Source: JADJGC01 sp964617645 (GTDB lineage Bacteria > Zixibacteria > MSB-5A5 > CAIYYT01). Taken from it: a stretch of DNA of 64,000 bases. Below are positions 1 through 8,711 of the stretch, one piece after another; position 1 is the stretch's first letter; the number at the start of each line of letters is the position of its first letter. Made by a program: the position numbers and the translations under genes. The stretch is from contig CAZTYE010000012.1 of the NCBI GenBank assembly GCA_964617645.1, forward strand, positions 1-64,000, read 5' to 3'. Below the pieces are notes generated by a model. It did no database searches, was not told the origin of the DNA, and saw only the letters and a program-made list of their open reading frames with translations.

Positions 1-1217
1 GAGCCGATTGATGCCGGAGCCGAAAGAATACGATTCTCGCAGACCAGCGCGCCGGCGGTGTACTGCATCAGCATCATTCCCGACATCATGCCCGCGCCCT
101 TGGTGAGATACGCCGGCAATCCCATCGACAGCGCCTTGTTGAGGAGCCGATTAAGCCGCCGCTCGGAGATGACATTGATCATCGTGATGCCGGTGCCGAT
201 GTGATCGAGCGGATATGAAATCGGCGTGCCCTGGAAATTCGCGCCGGTGAGAACGAAGCCGTCGTCGCCCTCCGGGAAGAAGATCGGATTGTCGCCGACG
301 CCGTTGAGTTCAGTTTCGAATTGGGCGCGCGCATAATCGAGAGCGTCCCAGACGGCGCCGATGACTTGCGGCGTCGAACGAATGGCGTAGGCATCCTGCA
401 CGTTTTTGCCGGAGCGCTGCATGATCTCCGAGCCGGCCATGATTTGGCGCAAATGCGCCGCTGATCTCACGGCGCCGGAAAATCCGCGCACTTTGTGAAT
501 TGCTTCTTCGAACGCTTTCGGGTTGGCGTTGAGCGCTTCGAGCGTCATGGCGGCGGCGATTTCGGCGGCTTTGGTGAGCATGATCGCGTCGCACAGAAGC
601 AGTGATCCGGCGCCGGCGATGACATTCGAGCCGTTGATCGAGGCCAGACCATCGCGCGCCGCAAAGCGAATCGGCTCGATACCGGCCTGCTTGAGGGCCG
701 CCAATGCCGGCATGCGCTTGCCTTGATAGAAGGCTTCGCCTTCGCCGATCATGGTCAGCGCCATCTGCGACATTGGCGAGAGATCGCCACACGCGCCGAC
801 CGAACCTTTCTCGCAAGCGAGCGGCGTGACGCCCTTGTTGAGCATATTGACCATCGTCTCGACGACGCGCAGATTGCAGCCGGAGTGACCTTGCGAAAGG
901 ACGTTGATGCGCGATGTCCACGCGGCGCGGGCGTACTCGATCGCCAGCGGATCGCCATAGCCGGCGGCATGTGAATAGACAAGGAACTTCTGGAATACTT
1001 CGAGCTTCTCCGCCGACAAGGCCACTTTAGCGAGGTCGCCGATGCCGGTGTTGATGCCGTACATCACTTCCTGTTGCGCGACTTTTTTGTCAACAAAACG
1101 GCGGCAGTGGTTAATGCGCTCCACGGCCGCCTTGGTCAGCTCGATCTGGTCATTGTGCCGCGCCACGCGCTGCACGTCTTCTATGGAAATTCTACCGTTA
1201 CCAATCTGGACTGTCAC
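1..1217 (-). CDS. hutH: Histidine ammonia-lyase (aromatic amino acid lyase family), partial
   Basis: The gene runs off the left edge, so about 405 codons are visible and the C-terminus is missing. Start is GTG at 1217 with a GGGAGG ribosome site just upstream. Family landmarks in order are YGINTGIG near residue 55, SHAAGYGDPL, the MIO-loop region GSVGACGDLSPM, NGSNVIAGAG, QDAYAIRSTPQ and ELNGVGDNPIFFP. The SHAAG segment fits histidine lyases better than tyrosine or phenylalanine lyases. The enzyme would deaminate histidine to urocanate in the cytoplasm. The cofactor-forming triad, Ala-Ser-Gly in this family, reads Ala-Cys-Gly here (786-794). No other hut gene is visible. Family assignment is firm; substrate is an inference. 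Confidence 0.82.
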   Translation of the reverse strand, partial: MTVQIGNGRISIEDVQRVARHNDQIELTKAAVERINHCRRFVDKKVAQQEVMYGINTGIGDLAKVALSAEKLEVFQKFLVYSHAAGYGDPLAIEYARAAWTSRINVLSQGHSGCNLRVVETMVNMLNKGVTPLACEKGSVGACGDLSPMSQMALTMIGEGEAFYQGKRMPALAALKQAGIEPIRFAARDGLASINGSNVIAGAGSLLLCDAIMLTKAAEIAAAMTLEALNANPKAFEEAIHKVRGFSGAVRSAAHLRQIMAGSEIMQRSGKNVQDAYAIRSTPQVIGAVWDALDYARAQFETELNGVGDNPIFFPEGDDGFVLTGANFQGTPISYPLDHIGTGITMINVISERRLNRLLNKALSMGLPAYLTKGAGMMSGMMLMQYTAGALVCENRILSAPASIG

Positions 1218-1391
1218 CTGTAACCTCCCGCGATGAAGTCTCCAGCGGATAAGTAATCGCCTTTCGGCTGCGGAACCAAGCGGATTTTTGGGGGAGGTTT
1301 GGGCCGCAACATGGTTGGAGGAAACGCCCCATTGTGCCCTTGGCCGACACTTAAATTGCGCAAGAGTCCCGGGGCGGGTGAAATCCTGACG

Positions 1392-2642
1392 TCAGTCGCA
1401 AGTCAGAGGTCTGCCTCCAGAATACAGGAAGTCAAGCATTCTCATTGCATCAGCTATGGATACATTGCCACTGCAGTCAACGTCGAAACAGTAGCCCCCA
1501 GGATGACCAGGCGAATCCGCAAAGATAAAGCTGAGAATCACAAAGCAATCCCTGATGTCTACGAATCCATCAGCATTATTGTCGCCAATTCCAACTTCAT
1601 TGTTTCTTGGCATTATGAATTCTTTAGGATTGGAAGATCTTCTTCCGATTAGAGTGAATTGACCGGTCGCAGCAAAAGTGACGCCATCGAAAGATTGGGC
1701 GGACACGAGATATGTTTGTGTAGTTGTGTCGTAGACAGCGCCGTAGTAGGATATTAGGGCCGCAGCGGGAACTACCGCGCAGATGACGGGATCGTCAAAG
1801 CCTGGGTAGAATGGTAGAATCGTCGAACTGATTGGAGTGACGTGGCCGTTAAGTAGAATCGTTCCCGGGTCTACTGCAAATGCGTCGCGCGAACATCCAA
1901 AGTCCCCAATGTAGAGTGTATCGAGAATCGGATTGATCGCGTAAGCGTGAAAAACATACTCGGTAGTCGGCGACAGAGTAACCTGGGCGGTAGCCGCTCG
2001 ACCACGAACCAGCCACTCAACTCCAGCCCGAACAAGTTGGCGCATTAGTGGGCTGCCCGGTTGTGCGACGTAGAGATATCGTCCGGCTAAAACCGATCGA
2101 CTGTAGCTGTTGAGAGTTCCGTTCGACCAGAAGACACGATTTGACAAGTCAGCTTCGGGGTTGGTTACGCTTGCCCAACTGCCACCGCCGGTAGTTCCGA
2201 GAACATCGCCTGATTGCAGAGGAAGACAATACGGGTTGTCATCGGCTAGAGTCCAGTACCCTTCGTAAGTATTAGTGTAGTACCTGACACCAATGAGATT
2301 CGACAAGCACAGAAGATCTGTGGAACCGCAAATGAAGAAGGGCGCACCAGCCGTAAGACAGACACCCTTTCCATCCTGAAGCAGAGTGTGGATGGTCGAC
2401 ACCGCTGAAGGGATCGCAACGTTGCCATCGATTATGACTGCATCGAAGCCAAAAATGTCGACAGCTGGAGGATTGTAGACTACGTCGGCTTGAATACCGA
2501 GCAGTTGCTCCTGCCACCACGGTGATCCAAATGCGTAGACATCATTACTTGTATAGATTCCAATAGTCGCTGAAAGTGATTGCCCTGCCAGGCACAGCAT
2601 CAGCAGAAAAGCTGATGAAAACAGAATCGTACGGCGAGTCAT
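1392..2642 (-). CDS. Secreted dockerin-domain protein
   Basis: This is a 416-residue protein of unknown function. It starts at ATG 2642 after GGAGG. The N-terminus has a clear signal peptide (basic MTRR, then a hydrophobic stretch ending near SLSA). The C-terminal ~65 residues form a type I dockerin: two calcium-loop repeats, DNNADGFVDIRDCFVILSFI and DVDCSGNVSIADAMRMLDFL, ending near the terminus. The middle (about residues 25-330) resembles no family I can name. Dockerins bind cohesins; a cohesin-like domain occurs in the protein at 20248-23100. The gene follows the heat-shock operon but has its own candidate promoter. Confidence 0.8.
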   Translation of the reverse strand: MTRRTILFSSAFLLMLCLAGQSLSATIGIYTSNDVYAFGSPWWQEQLLGIQADVVYNPPAVDIFGFDAVIIDGNVAIPSAVSTIHTLLQDGKGVCLTAGAPFFICGSTDLLCLSNLIGVRYYTNTYEGYWTLADDNPYCLPLQSGDVLGTTGGGSWASVTNPEADLSNRVFWSNGTLNSYSRSVLAGRYLYVAQPGSPLMRQLVRAGVEWLVRGRAATAQVTLSPTTEYVFHAYAINPILDTLYIGDFGCSRDAFAVDPGTILLNGHVTPISSTILPFYPGFDDPVICAVVPAAALISYYGAVYDTTTQTYLVSAQSFDGVTFAATGQFTLIGRRSSNPKEFIMPRNNEVGIGDNNADGFVDIRDCFVILSFIFADSPGHPGGYCFDVDCSGNVSIADAMRMLDFLYSGGRPLTCD

Positions 2643-2725
2643 ACCCTTTGTCCTCCACGGGGTCCAATCTCAAAAAATCTATGATTTGCTACCTCGAAAT
2701 CTGAAGTACTTGACCGATACGATTT

Positions 2726-2753
2726 AGAATACCGCATTCTCTTTCACTGTCAA
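2726..2753 (-). promoter_or_regulatory. Candidate sigma-70 promoter of the dockerin gene
   Basis: On the minus strand TTGACA (2748-2753) is followed after 16 bases by TATTCT (2726-2731), about 80 bases before the start codon of the 1392-2642 gene. The -35 box is perfect and the -10 box matches at four of six bases. Confidence 0.45.
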
Positions 2754-2847
2754 GACAAAATCTATTTTAGACTGCATTTATCCATGTTAAGAAAGCAATA
2801 TCGCATCCAGCAAGACCGAGGCGAACTCGGTAACAATTCGACTGAAG

Positions 2848-3594
2848 TCACGACTTTGGGGCGATCCCCACAACCGCCGCCAGCGCCACCGGCGCCAGTT
2901 CGGCGCGCAGGCGACGCGGTCCGAGAAGCACGGGCAGTGCACCAGCGCGGATCAGGGTGTCTTCTTCGATACGCGAGAAACCCTCCTCCGGGCCGGTGAT
3001 GAGCAAAATCCGCTTGGTGTCGCAGGGAATGATCGATGGCGCGAACGGCTTGCCTTTGAGGGAGCCGATCAAAGTGAGATCGAAATCGGGGATGTTCTGA
3101 GCGCAGTCTTGTATGGATTGAGGGTTGCTGATACTCGGCAGCACCGTGCGTAGCGATTGTTTGATCGAGCTGACCGCCACTTGCCGCCAGCGCTCGATGC
3201 GCTGCGCCGCTTTGTCGGCGGTTAGCTTGCCGGGAGAGTTCTTGCTGATAATCGGGATGAACTCGGAGACGCCGAGCTGTGTGCATTGATCGATGATTTG
3301 ATCGGCCTTACTTTGAGCCGGCAATCCGAACGCGACGGCCAGATGAAACGGCAGTTCGTTGACGCGCTCCTGGCGCGAGAGAATCTTTGCCGTGACCAGT
3401 CGATTTTCGAAGGCGGTCAGCTCCATCTCGTAGAGGTTGCCGGCGCCATCGGTGGCGAGAATTTTGTCGCCGATATAGAGCCGGAAGACTTTGAGGATAT
3501 GGTCGGATTCGTCGCGGCCGAAGGTGCAGTGATCGCCGCTGATCTGACTTGGTTCGCAGAAAAAGTAGGTGGTTTGGCGGGTGGCGGGTTTCAT
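2848..3594 (-). CDS. rsmE: 16S rRNA (uracil-1498-N3)-methyltransferase RsmE
   Basis: RsmE methylates U1498 of 16S rRNA using S-adenosylmethionine and has the SPOUT knot fold. The 248-residue length is normal when translation starts at ATG 3594; an upstream in-frame start would add 18 residues with no family counterpart. Seen are the substrate-domain segment DQIIDQCTQLGVSEFIPI, the SAM-binding ITGPEEGFS and the knot motif LLGPRRLRAE near the C-terminus. It is the last gene of the hrcA operon, as in many bacteria, but is separated from prmA by a 354-base repeat-containing spacer. Confidence 0.92.
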   Translation of the reverse strand: MKPATRQTTYFFCEPSQISGDHCTFGRDESDHILKVFRLYIGDKILATDGAGNLYEMELTAFENRLVTAKILSRQERVNELPFHLAVAFGLPAQSKADQIIDQCTQLGVSEFIPIISKNSPGKLTADKAAQRIERWRQVAVSSIKQSLRTVLPSISNPQSIQDCAQNIPDFDLTLIGSLKGKPFAPSIIPCDTKRILLITGPEEGFSRIEEDTLIRAGALPVLLGPRRLRAELAPVALAAVVGIAPKS

Positions 3595-3948
3595 GGCATT
3601 GAACTTATTTTGACTCTGGTGTGAACGAATTGTGGACAAAAGGCACAACCCGCCATCCCGCAGCGAAGCTGCCGGACAGCACCCCTCTCAAGAGGGGAAT
3701 GGTTCGCGCCGGTGGCGCGATGCGCGAAGACAATCCCCTGTCTCGCAGGCGCGGGACTACCCGCTTTCGTAAGGGGGAATTTTCGCGGCGGGGTCGAGAT
3801 GCGCGACTGAATTCGCGCCCACGAGGGCTGGATTTTCGCCTTCGCGGGAATGACGGCAACAGACCCTTCGCTGCGCTCAGGGTGACAGGGCGACTGTCTG
3901 CCTGCATCTCGTTCAGTCTGACAAGATCGCACAATACAAATTGATCGC
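3595..3948. repeat. Repeat-bearing spacer between prmA and rsmE
   Basis: No credible gene is seen. The spacer holds several short palindromic units: CCCCTCTCAAGAGGGG (3683 region), a copy of the ATTCC-type inverted repeat ending in GGGAATGAC (about 3829-3855), and the CCCTTCGCTGCGCTCAGGG palindrome (about 3863). Related units recur at 16391-17173 and 49884-53805, so these are dispersed genome repeats. They interrupt an otherwise compact operon. Confidence 0.6.
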
Positions 3949-4821
3949 TCATGCCTTGACGACGCGGCAACAAATCCACTCGTCTTTGCGGGTGATGAGA
4001 TTGCCGCGGACGTTTTTCATGCCCAAGAACGAAACGAACTCGGCCTCTTGATCGGTGAGAATGCCGGAGAGGATGAGAACGCCGCCGGACTTCAAACAGC
4101 GCATGAAGTTCTCGAAGAGATTGTAGATTTCGTCTTTGATCAGATTGCTGACGACAATATCGTAATAGCCGATGCGGTTGACCTTCTCCATAGAACCGAA
4201 TTGCACGCGCACACGGTCGGCGACGCCGTTGATGACGACGTTTTCCTGCGCGTTTTCGATTGCCGCGAGGTCGATGTCGAGACCGAGCACTTCCGCGGCG
4301 CCCAGCTTGGCGCTCAGGATGCCGAGAATTGCCGAGCCGCAGCCGAGGTCGAGAATTCTGTCGTCCGGCTTGACATCCTTGAGAAGTTGCGAGATGCACA
4401 ATTGCGTCGTTTCGTGATGGCCGGTACCGAACGCCATCTTCGGCTCGATCACGATCTGCAGCTTGTCGCCGTATTGGGTCTGATCCCAGGTGGATTTTAC
4501 GACGACGTTTTCGATGACGACCGAGCGAAACGACTGCTGATATTGCTTGATCCAGTCGATGTCATCGATCGGCTTGACGGCGATGATGGCATCGAGGCTT
4601 TCGGCTTTGGCAAGGCCGACGCGCACCAAGTACTTCCCCAGCGATTCGATTTTCTCGCGCGATTCGTCTTCGAGAGTGAGATAGAACTTGACGAGGAAGT
4701 CGTCGTCGGACACTTCGGTGACGAGACCTTGCGCCAGCGATTCGGTGATGAATGACGTGACGATGTCTTCCTGCGCGGGGTCGCACTTGACGCTGACTTC
4801 GAGATAACCGGCCAACGTCAC
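3949..4821 (-). CDS. prmA: Ribosomal protein L11 methyltransferase PrmA
   Basis: PrmA trimethylates ribosomal protein L11. The 290-residue protein has the expected N-terminal ferredoxin-like substrate-recognition domain and a C-terminal Rossmann methyltransferase: EPKMAFGTGHHETT linker motif, DLGCGSAILGI SAM loop, and a catalytic-pocket VSNLI motif. The start is GTG at 4821, overlapping the dnaJ stop codon by four bases, which indicates translational coupling. Confidence 0.93.
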   Translation of the reverse strand: MTLAGYLEVSVKCDPAQEDIVTSFITESLAQGLVTEVSDDDFLVKFYLTLEDESREKIESLGKYLVRVGLAKAESLDAIIAVKPIDDIDWIKQYQQSFRSVVIENVVVKSTWDQTQYGDKLQIVIEPKMAFGTGHHETTQLCISQLLKDVKPDDRILDLGCGSAILGILSAKLGAAEVLGLDIDLAAIENAQENVVINGVADRVRVQFGSMEKVNRIGYYDIVVSNLIKDEIYNLFENFMRCLKSGGVLILSGILTDQEAEFVSFLGMKNVRGNLITRKDEWICCRVVKA

Positions 4822-5990
4822 ACTCCCAGCGTTTCTTTGAGGCGTTCGAACAGCGACCGCGTTTCTTTCGCCGGCGGAGTGTTGCCTTCCAGCTTGCGCA
4901 ATTTGTCGTAGAGCTGTTTTTGCTCGCTGCTCAGGCTTTGCGGCGTCCAGACGGTGATGCGTGCCAGCAGATCGCCGCGACCGGCGCTGCGCAGCCGGCC
5001 GAGCCCCTGACCTTTTAGTTTGAGAATTTTGCCGGACTGCGTGCCGGCGGGAATTTTCAATTTTACAGTTCCGTCGAGAGTTTCCACGTCGACTTCGCCG
5101 CCGAGCGCTGCGGCCGCCATCGTCACCGGCACTTCGGTGAGAATGTCATTGCCGTGGCGCACGAAGCGGTCGTGTTCCTTTTCCTCCATCAGGACGATCA
5201 AGTCGCCCGATTCGCCGCCGCGCATGCCGGCATTACCTTCGCCGCGCATCGGGATGTAGTTCCCTTCGGCGACTCCCGCGGGTACTTTGACCGTGACCGT
5301 CGCTTGCTCTTCCACACGACCGGACCCGGAACATGTTCCGCAGGGCGAAGTGATGACTTCACCCGAGCCGCCGCAATTGGAGCAAGTAGAGACGTTGATG
5401 AATTGCCCGAACATCGAGCGCGATACCTGGCGCACTTCGCCGGCGCCTTTGCACATCGGGCAGCGTTGTCGCGACGCGCCCGCAGCCGCGCCGGAACCGT
5501 TGCACGATCCGCAGCGCTTGAAGCGTTTATACTTGATCGTCTTCTCGGTTCCGAATGCGATCTCCTCGAGAGTCAGCTTGAGGCGAATCTTGATATCCTC
5601 GCCGTGAAAATCAGCGCGTCGTCCTCGTCGTCCTCCGCCGCCGAACATCTCGTCGAAGATTCCGCCGCCGACGCCGAAGTCACGCATGAACGCGCGCAAG
5701 GCGTCGTTGATGTCGAAACCGCCCTGGAATCCGCCCCACTGGCCACCACCGGCGCCGGCGCCCTGACCGATACCGGCATGGCCGAACTGGTCGTAGCGCT
5801 GGCGAGTTTGCGCATCCTTGAGGATCTCGTAGGCCTCGGTCGCTTCCTTGAATTTTTCCTCGGCGACTTTGTCACCCGGGTTTTTGTCCGGATGATATTG
5901 AATCGCGAGCTTGCGATAGGCTTTCTTGATGTCTTCCTCGGTCGCAGTTTTTGACACGCCGAGTATTTCGTAGTAGTCGCGTTTGCTCAT
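4818..5990 (-). CDS. dnaJ: Chaperone DnaJ
   Basis: DnaJ stimulates DnaK ATPase activity and delivers unfolded clients. Domains of the 390-residue protein are: J-domain with HPD at residues 33-35, a Gly/Phe-rich linker (about 73-125), a zinc region with four CxxCxGxG repeats (CGSCNGSG, CPMCKGAG, CSNCGGSG, CGTCSGSG), and the C-terminal client-binding/dimerisation domains. It lies downstream of dnaK in the HrcA operon. Confidence 0.96.
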   Translation of the reverse strand: MSKRDYYEILGVSKTATEEDIKKAYRKLAIQYHPDKNPGDKVAEEKFKEATEAYEILKDAQTRQRYDQFGHAGIGQGAGAGGGQWGGFQGGFDINDALRAFMRDFGVGGGIFDEMFGGGGRRGRRADFHGEDIKIRLKLTLEEIAFGTEKTIKYKRFKRCGSCNGSGAAAGASRQRCPMCKGAGEVRQVSRSMFGQFINVSTCSNCGGSGEVITSPCGTCSGSGRVEEQATVTVKVPAGVAEGNYIPMRGEGNAGMRGGESGDLIVLMEEKEHDRFVRHGNDILTEVPVTMAAAALGGEVDVETLDGTVKLKIPAGTQSGKILKLKGQGLGRLRSAGRGDLLARITVWTPQSLSSEQKQLYDKLRKLEGNTPPAKETRSLFERLKETLGV

Positions 5991-6066
5991 TTAGTCCTTC
6001 AAGTCACCAAACCTGCGCACCCATGGAGAATCTGTAATGCGATCAGCGTCGCTGCTACTCCAAGGA

Positions 6067-6088
6067 CGCCCACAGCGAGCTGTGGGGC
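6067..6088 (-). repeat. Hairpin in the dnaK-dnaJ spacer
   Basis: A 7-bp inverted repeat CCCACAG / CTGTGGG (6069-6075 and 6080-6086) with a 4-base loop lies in the 131-base gap between dnaK and dnaJ. A hairpin here could lower dnaJ expression relative to dnaK or be a processing site. There is no U-tract, so it is not a typical terminator. Confidence 0.4.
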
Positions 6089-6121
6089 ACCAAGCGCCAT
6101 TGCGCTCCGCCATGTACGGCG

Positions 6122-8047
6122 CTACTTCTGTTTGTCGTCATCGACGACTTCGTATTCGGCATCGACGGCGCCGCTGCCGCCGGGAGCTGATGATTGCGCC
6201 GATTCAGCCGGACCCTGCGACGGGCTGCTCTGCGCCTGTTGCTGACCCTGCGTCTGCTTGTAGATCATCTCGGCCAGCTTATGCGATGCGGTCATTAACT
6301 CGTCCATTTTCTTCTTGATTTCTTCGATCGATTCGCCACGAATCGCCGTCTGCAGCGCTTCTTTGGCCGATTCGATCGCCTGCTTGTCGCTATCCGAAAG
6401 CTTGTCGCCGTAATCCTTTAGCGTTTTCTCGGTTGAATAGATTACCTGATCCGCCTGATTGCGGACATCGATCAGCTCGCGCTTGCGGTGGTCGGCCTCG
6501 GCGTTGGCTTCGGCGTCCTTGACCATTTTTTGGATTTCCGATTCGGACAAGCCGGAAGACGACTCGATCTTAATCTTCTGCTCTTTGCCGGTGCCGAGAT
6601 CTTTGGCCGAGACATGCACGATGCCGTTGGCGTCGATGTCGAATCCGACTTCGATTTGCGGCATGCCGCGTGGCGCCGGCGGAATGCCGACCAGATCGAA
6701 ACGACCGAGCGTGCGATTGTCGATCGCCATGTCGCGCTCGCCCTGGAGGACATGAATGCTGACCGCCGGTTGATTATCGGCAGCGGTTGAGAAAATCTGT
6801 GATTTGCGCGTCGGGATAGTGGTGTTGCGCTCGATCAGGCGGGTCATCACGCCGCCGAGCGTTTCGATGCCGAGCGACAGCGGCGTAACATCAAGCAACA
6901 GGACGTCCTTTACGTCACCGGCCAGCACGCCGCCCTGAATCGCCGCGCCGATGGCGACGACTTCGTCGGGATTGACGCCCTTGTGCGGCTCGCGGGCGAA
7001 CAGCTCGCGGACGATTTGTTGCACTTTCGGCATGCGGGTCATGCCGCCGACAAGGACGACTTCGTTGATTTGCGATGGGGTCAGATTGGAATCGGCAATG
7101 CACTTTTTGCACGGCTCGATTGTGCGCTGAATCAAGTGATCGCAAAGCTGCTCGAGCTTGGCGCGCGTGATCGTAATATCCAGATGCTTCGGTCCCGACT
7201 GATCGGCGGTAATGAACGGCAAGTTTACCTGCGTCTGCATGGTCGTGGAGAGTTCGCACTTGGCCTTTTCGGCGGCTTCTTTGAGCCGCTGCAGCGCCAT
7301 GCGGTCTTTGCGCAGGTCGATTCCCTCCTGACGTTTGAACTCATCCGCCAGAAAGTCGATCACCACCTGATCGAAATCATCGCCGCCGAGATGGGTATCG
7401 CCGTTGGTGGCGAGCACTTCAAACACGGAGTCGGCGATTTCGAGGATCGAGATATCGAAGGTGCCGCCGCCGAGATCGTAGACGGCGATTTTCTGATTTT
7501 TCTCCTTGTCCAGTCCGTACGCCAACGCCGCCGCAGTCGGCTCGTTGATGATGCGGAGCACTTCGAGGCCGGCGATGCGGCCGGCGTCTTTCGTGGCCTG
7601 ACGCTGCGAGTCGTTGAAATACGCCGGCACGGTGATAACGGCTTGCGCTACCGGCTGGCCGAGGTACGCCTCGGCGGCGCCTTTGAGATTCTGCAGAATC
7701 AGCGCCGAAATCTCCGGCGGCGAATACTGCGTTCCCGAGATGTCGACGCGGCAATCGCCGCTGGAATTTTCGGTAACTTTGTAAGGCACGAGTTTCTCTT
7801 CCGACCCGACTTCGGCGTGCCGCCGCCCCATGAAGCGCTTGATCGAAAAGACGGTGTTGGTCGGGTTCTTGATCGCCTGACGCTTGGCGACCTGGCCAAC
7901 CAGCTTGTCACCGTTTTCCAAAAACGCCACCACCGAGGGGGTTGTGCGGCCACCATCTTGATTCGGGATCACGACCGGTTGTCCGCCTTCCATGACGGCA
8001 ACGCAGGAGTTCGTCGTGCCCAGGTCGATTCCTATGATCTTGCCCAT
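6122..8047 (-). CDS. dnaK: Chaperone DnaK (Hsp70)
   Basis: This is a full-length 641-residue Hsp70. Its N-terminal ATPase domain begins GIDLGTTNSCVAVMEGG and includes the DLGGGTFD phosphate loop and LVGGMTRMP adenosine motif. The substrate-binding domain follows with the DVTPLSLGIETLGG linker region. The C-terminal lid ends in a Gln/Ser/Pro-rich tail and EYEVVDDDK, like other bacterial DnaKs. It works with the GrpE and DnaJ encoded on either side. Confidence 0.98.
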   Translation of the reverse strand: MGKIIGIDLGTTNSCVAVMEGGQPVVIPNQDGGRTTPSVVAFLENGDKLVGQVAKRQAIKNPTNTVFSIKRFMGRRHAEVGSEEKLVPYKVTENSSGDCRVDISGTQYSPPEISALILQNLKGAAEAYLGQPVAQAVITVPAYFNDSQRQATKDAGRIAGLEVLRIINEPTAAALAYGLDKEKNQKIAVYDLGGGTFDISILEIADSVFEVLATNGDTHLGGDDFDQVVIDFLADEFKRQEGIDLRKDRMALQRLKEAAEKAKCELSTTMQTQVNLPFITADQSGPKHLDITITRAKLEQLCDHLIQRTIEPCKKCIADSNLTPSQINEVVLVGGMTRMPKVQQIVRELFAREPHKGVNPDEVVAIGAAIQGGVLAGDVKDVLLLDVTPLSLGIETLGGVMTRLIERNTTIPTRKSQIFSTAADNQPAVSIHVLQGERDMAIDNRTLGRFDLVGIPPAPRGMPQIEVGFDIDANGIVHVSAKDLGTGKEQKIKIESSSGLSESEIQKMVKDAEANAEADHRKRELIDVRNQADQVIYSTEKTLKDYGDKLSDSDKQAIESAKEALQTAIRGESIEEIKKKMDELMTASHKLAEMIYKQTQGQQQAQSSPSQGPAESAQSSAPGGSGAVDAEYEVVDDDKQK

Positions 8048-8114
8048 CTATCAAAAACCTCCAAAGACAATCACAAACATCCACTCAAACTATCAATTTT
8101 CGCGCGTTCGGCAA

Positions 8115-8702
8115 TCATTTCGTTTCTGAACCGCTGCCGTTCTTGGGCTTGACGACGCCAACCCGGGCGTGCCGAATGACCTTGTCATGCAGTCGATAAC
8201 CCGGCTCATATTCGAAGACAACAGTGTCCGGTTCGCCATCGGACTCCACTTGCATCAGGGCGTCGTGAAGGTGCGGATCGAATCTCTGACCGACCGATTC
8301 GAATTTTTCCAGGCCGGCGCGCTGGAGAATGCCGCTGAGCTTCTCGAACAAGAGCGTCATGCCCTTGTGGTAAGCCTCGAAGTCCGGCTTTTCCTCGCGA
8401 CTCTTAAAGGCGCGCTCAAAATTGTCGAGCACTTCGAGCATTTCGCCGATCAGGTTCTCGTTGGCGGATTTTACGACCGTAGCGAATTCCCGCGTCGTTC
8501 GCTTGCGGTAGTTATCGAACTCGGCGACGAGACGCAGATAGTCGGCCTTCTGGTCTTCCAACTGGCGCGTCAAAGCTTCGACGGGATCAATTTCCGCCGC
8601 CGTTGTCGCAGCCGAAGCGCCCTCCGGGGAGGCGGCTTCGGAGTTTGCCGCAATCGGAACGTCCGAGGCCTCGGGATTGACTACGTTATCTTTATCGCTC
8701 AT
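8115..8702 (-). CDS. grpE: Nucleotide exchange factor GrpE
   Basis: GrpE is the ADP-release factor for DnaK. The 195-residue protein has an acidic, Ala-rich disordered N-terminus, a long helix around DYLRLVAEFDNYRKRTTRE, and a C-terminal beta-wing with the family signature around FDPHLHDALM and DKVIRHARVGV. The stop of hrcA is nine bases upstream. Confidence 0.96.
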   Translation of the reverse strand: MSDKDNVVNPEASDVPIAANSEAASPEGASAATTAAEIDPVEALTRQLEDQKADYLRLVAEFDNYRKRTTREFATVVKSANENLIGEMLEVLDNFERAFKSREEKPDFEAYHKGMTLLFEKLSGILQRAGLEKFESVGQRFDPHLHDALMQVESDGEPDTVVFEYEPGYRLHDKVIRHARVGVVKPKNGSGSETK

Positions 8703-8711
8703 GCTTCTTCC

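Noticed and set aside
4048..4755. Long plus-strand ORFs antisense to prmA, dnaJ, dnaK and hrcA
   Set aside because: They are mirror-frame shadows of GC-rich coding sequence, with no ribosome sites or family resemblance.
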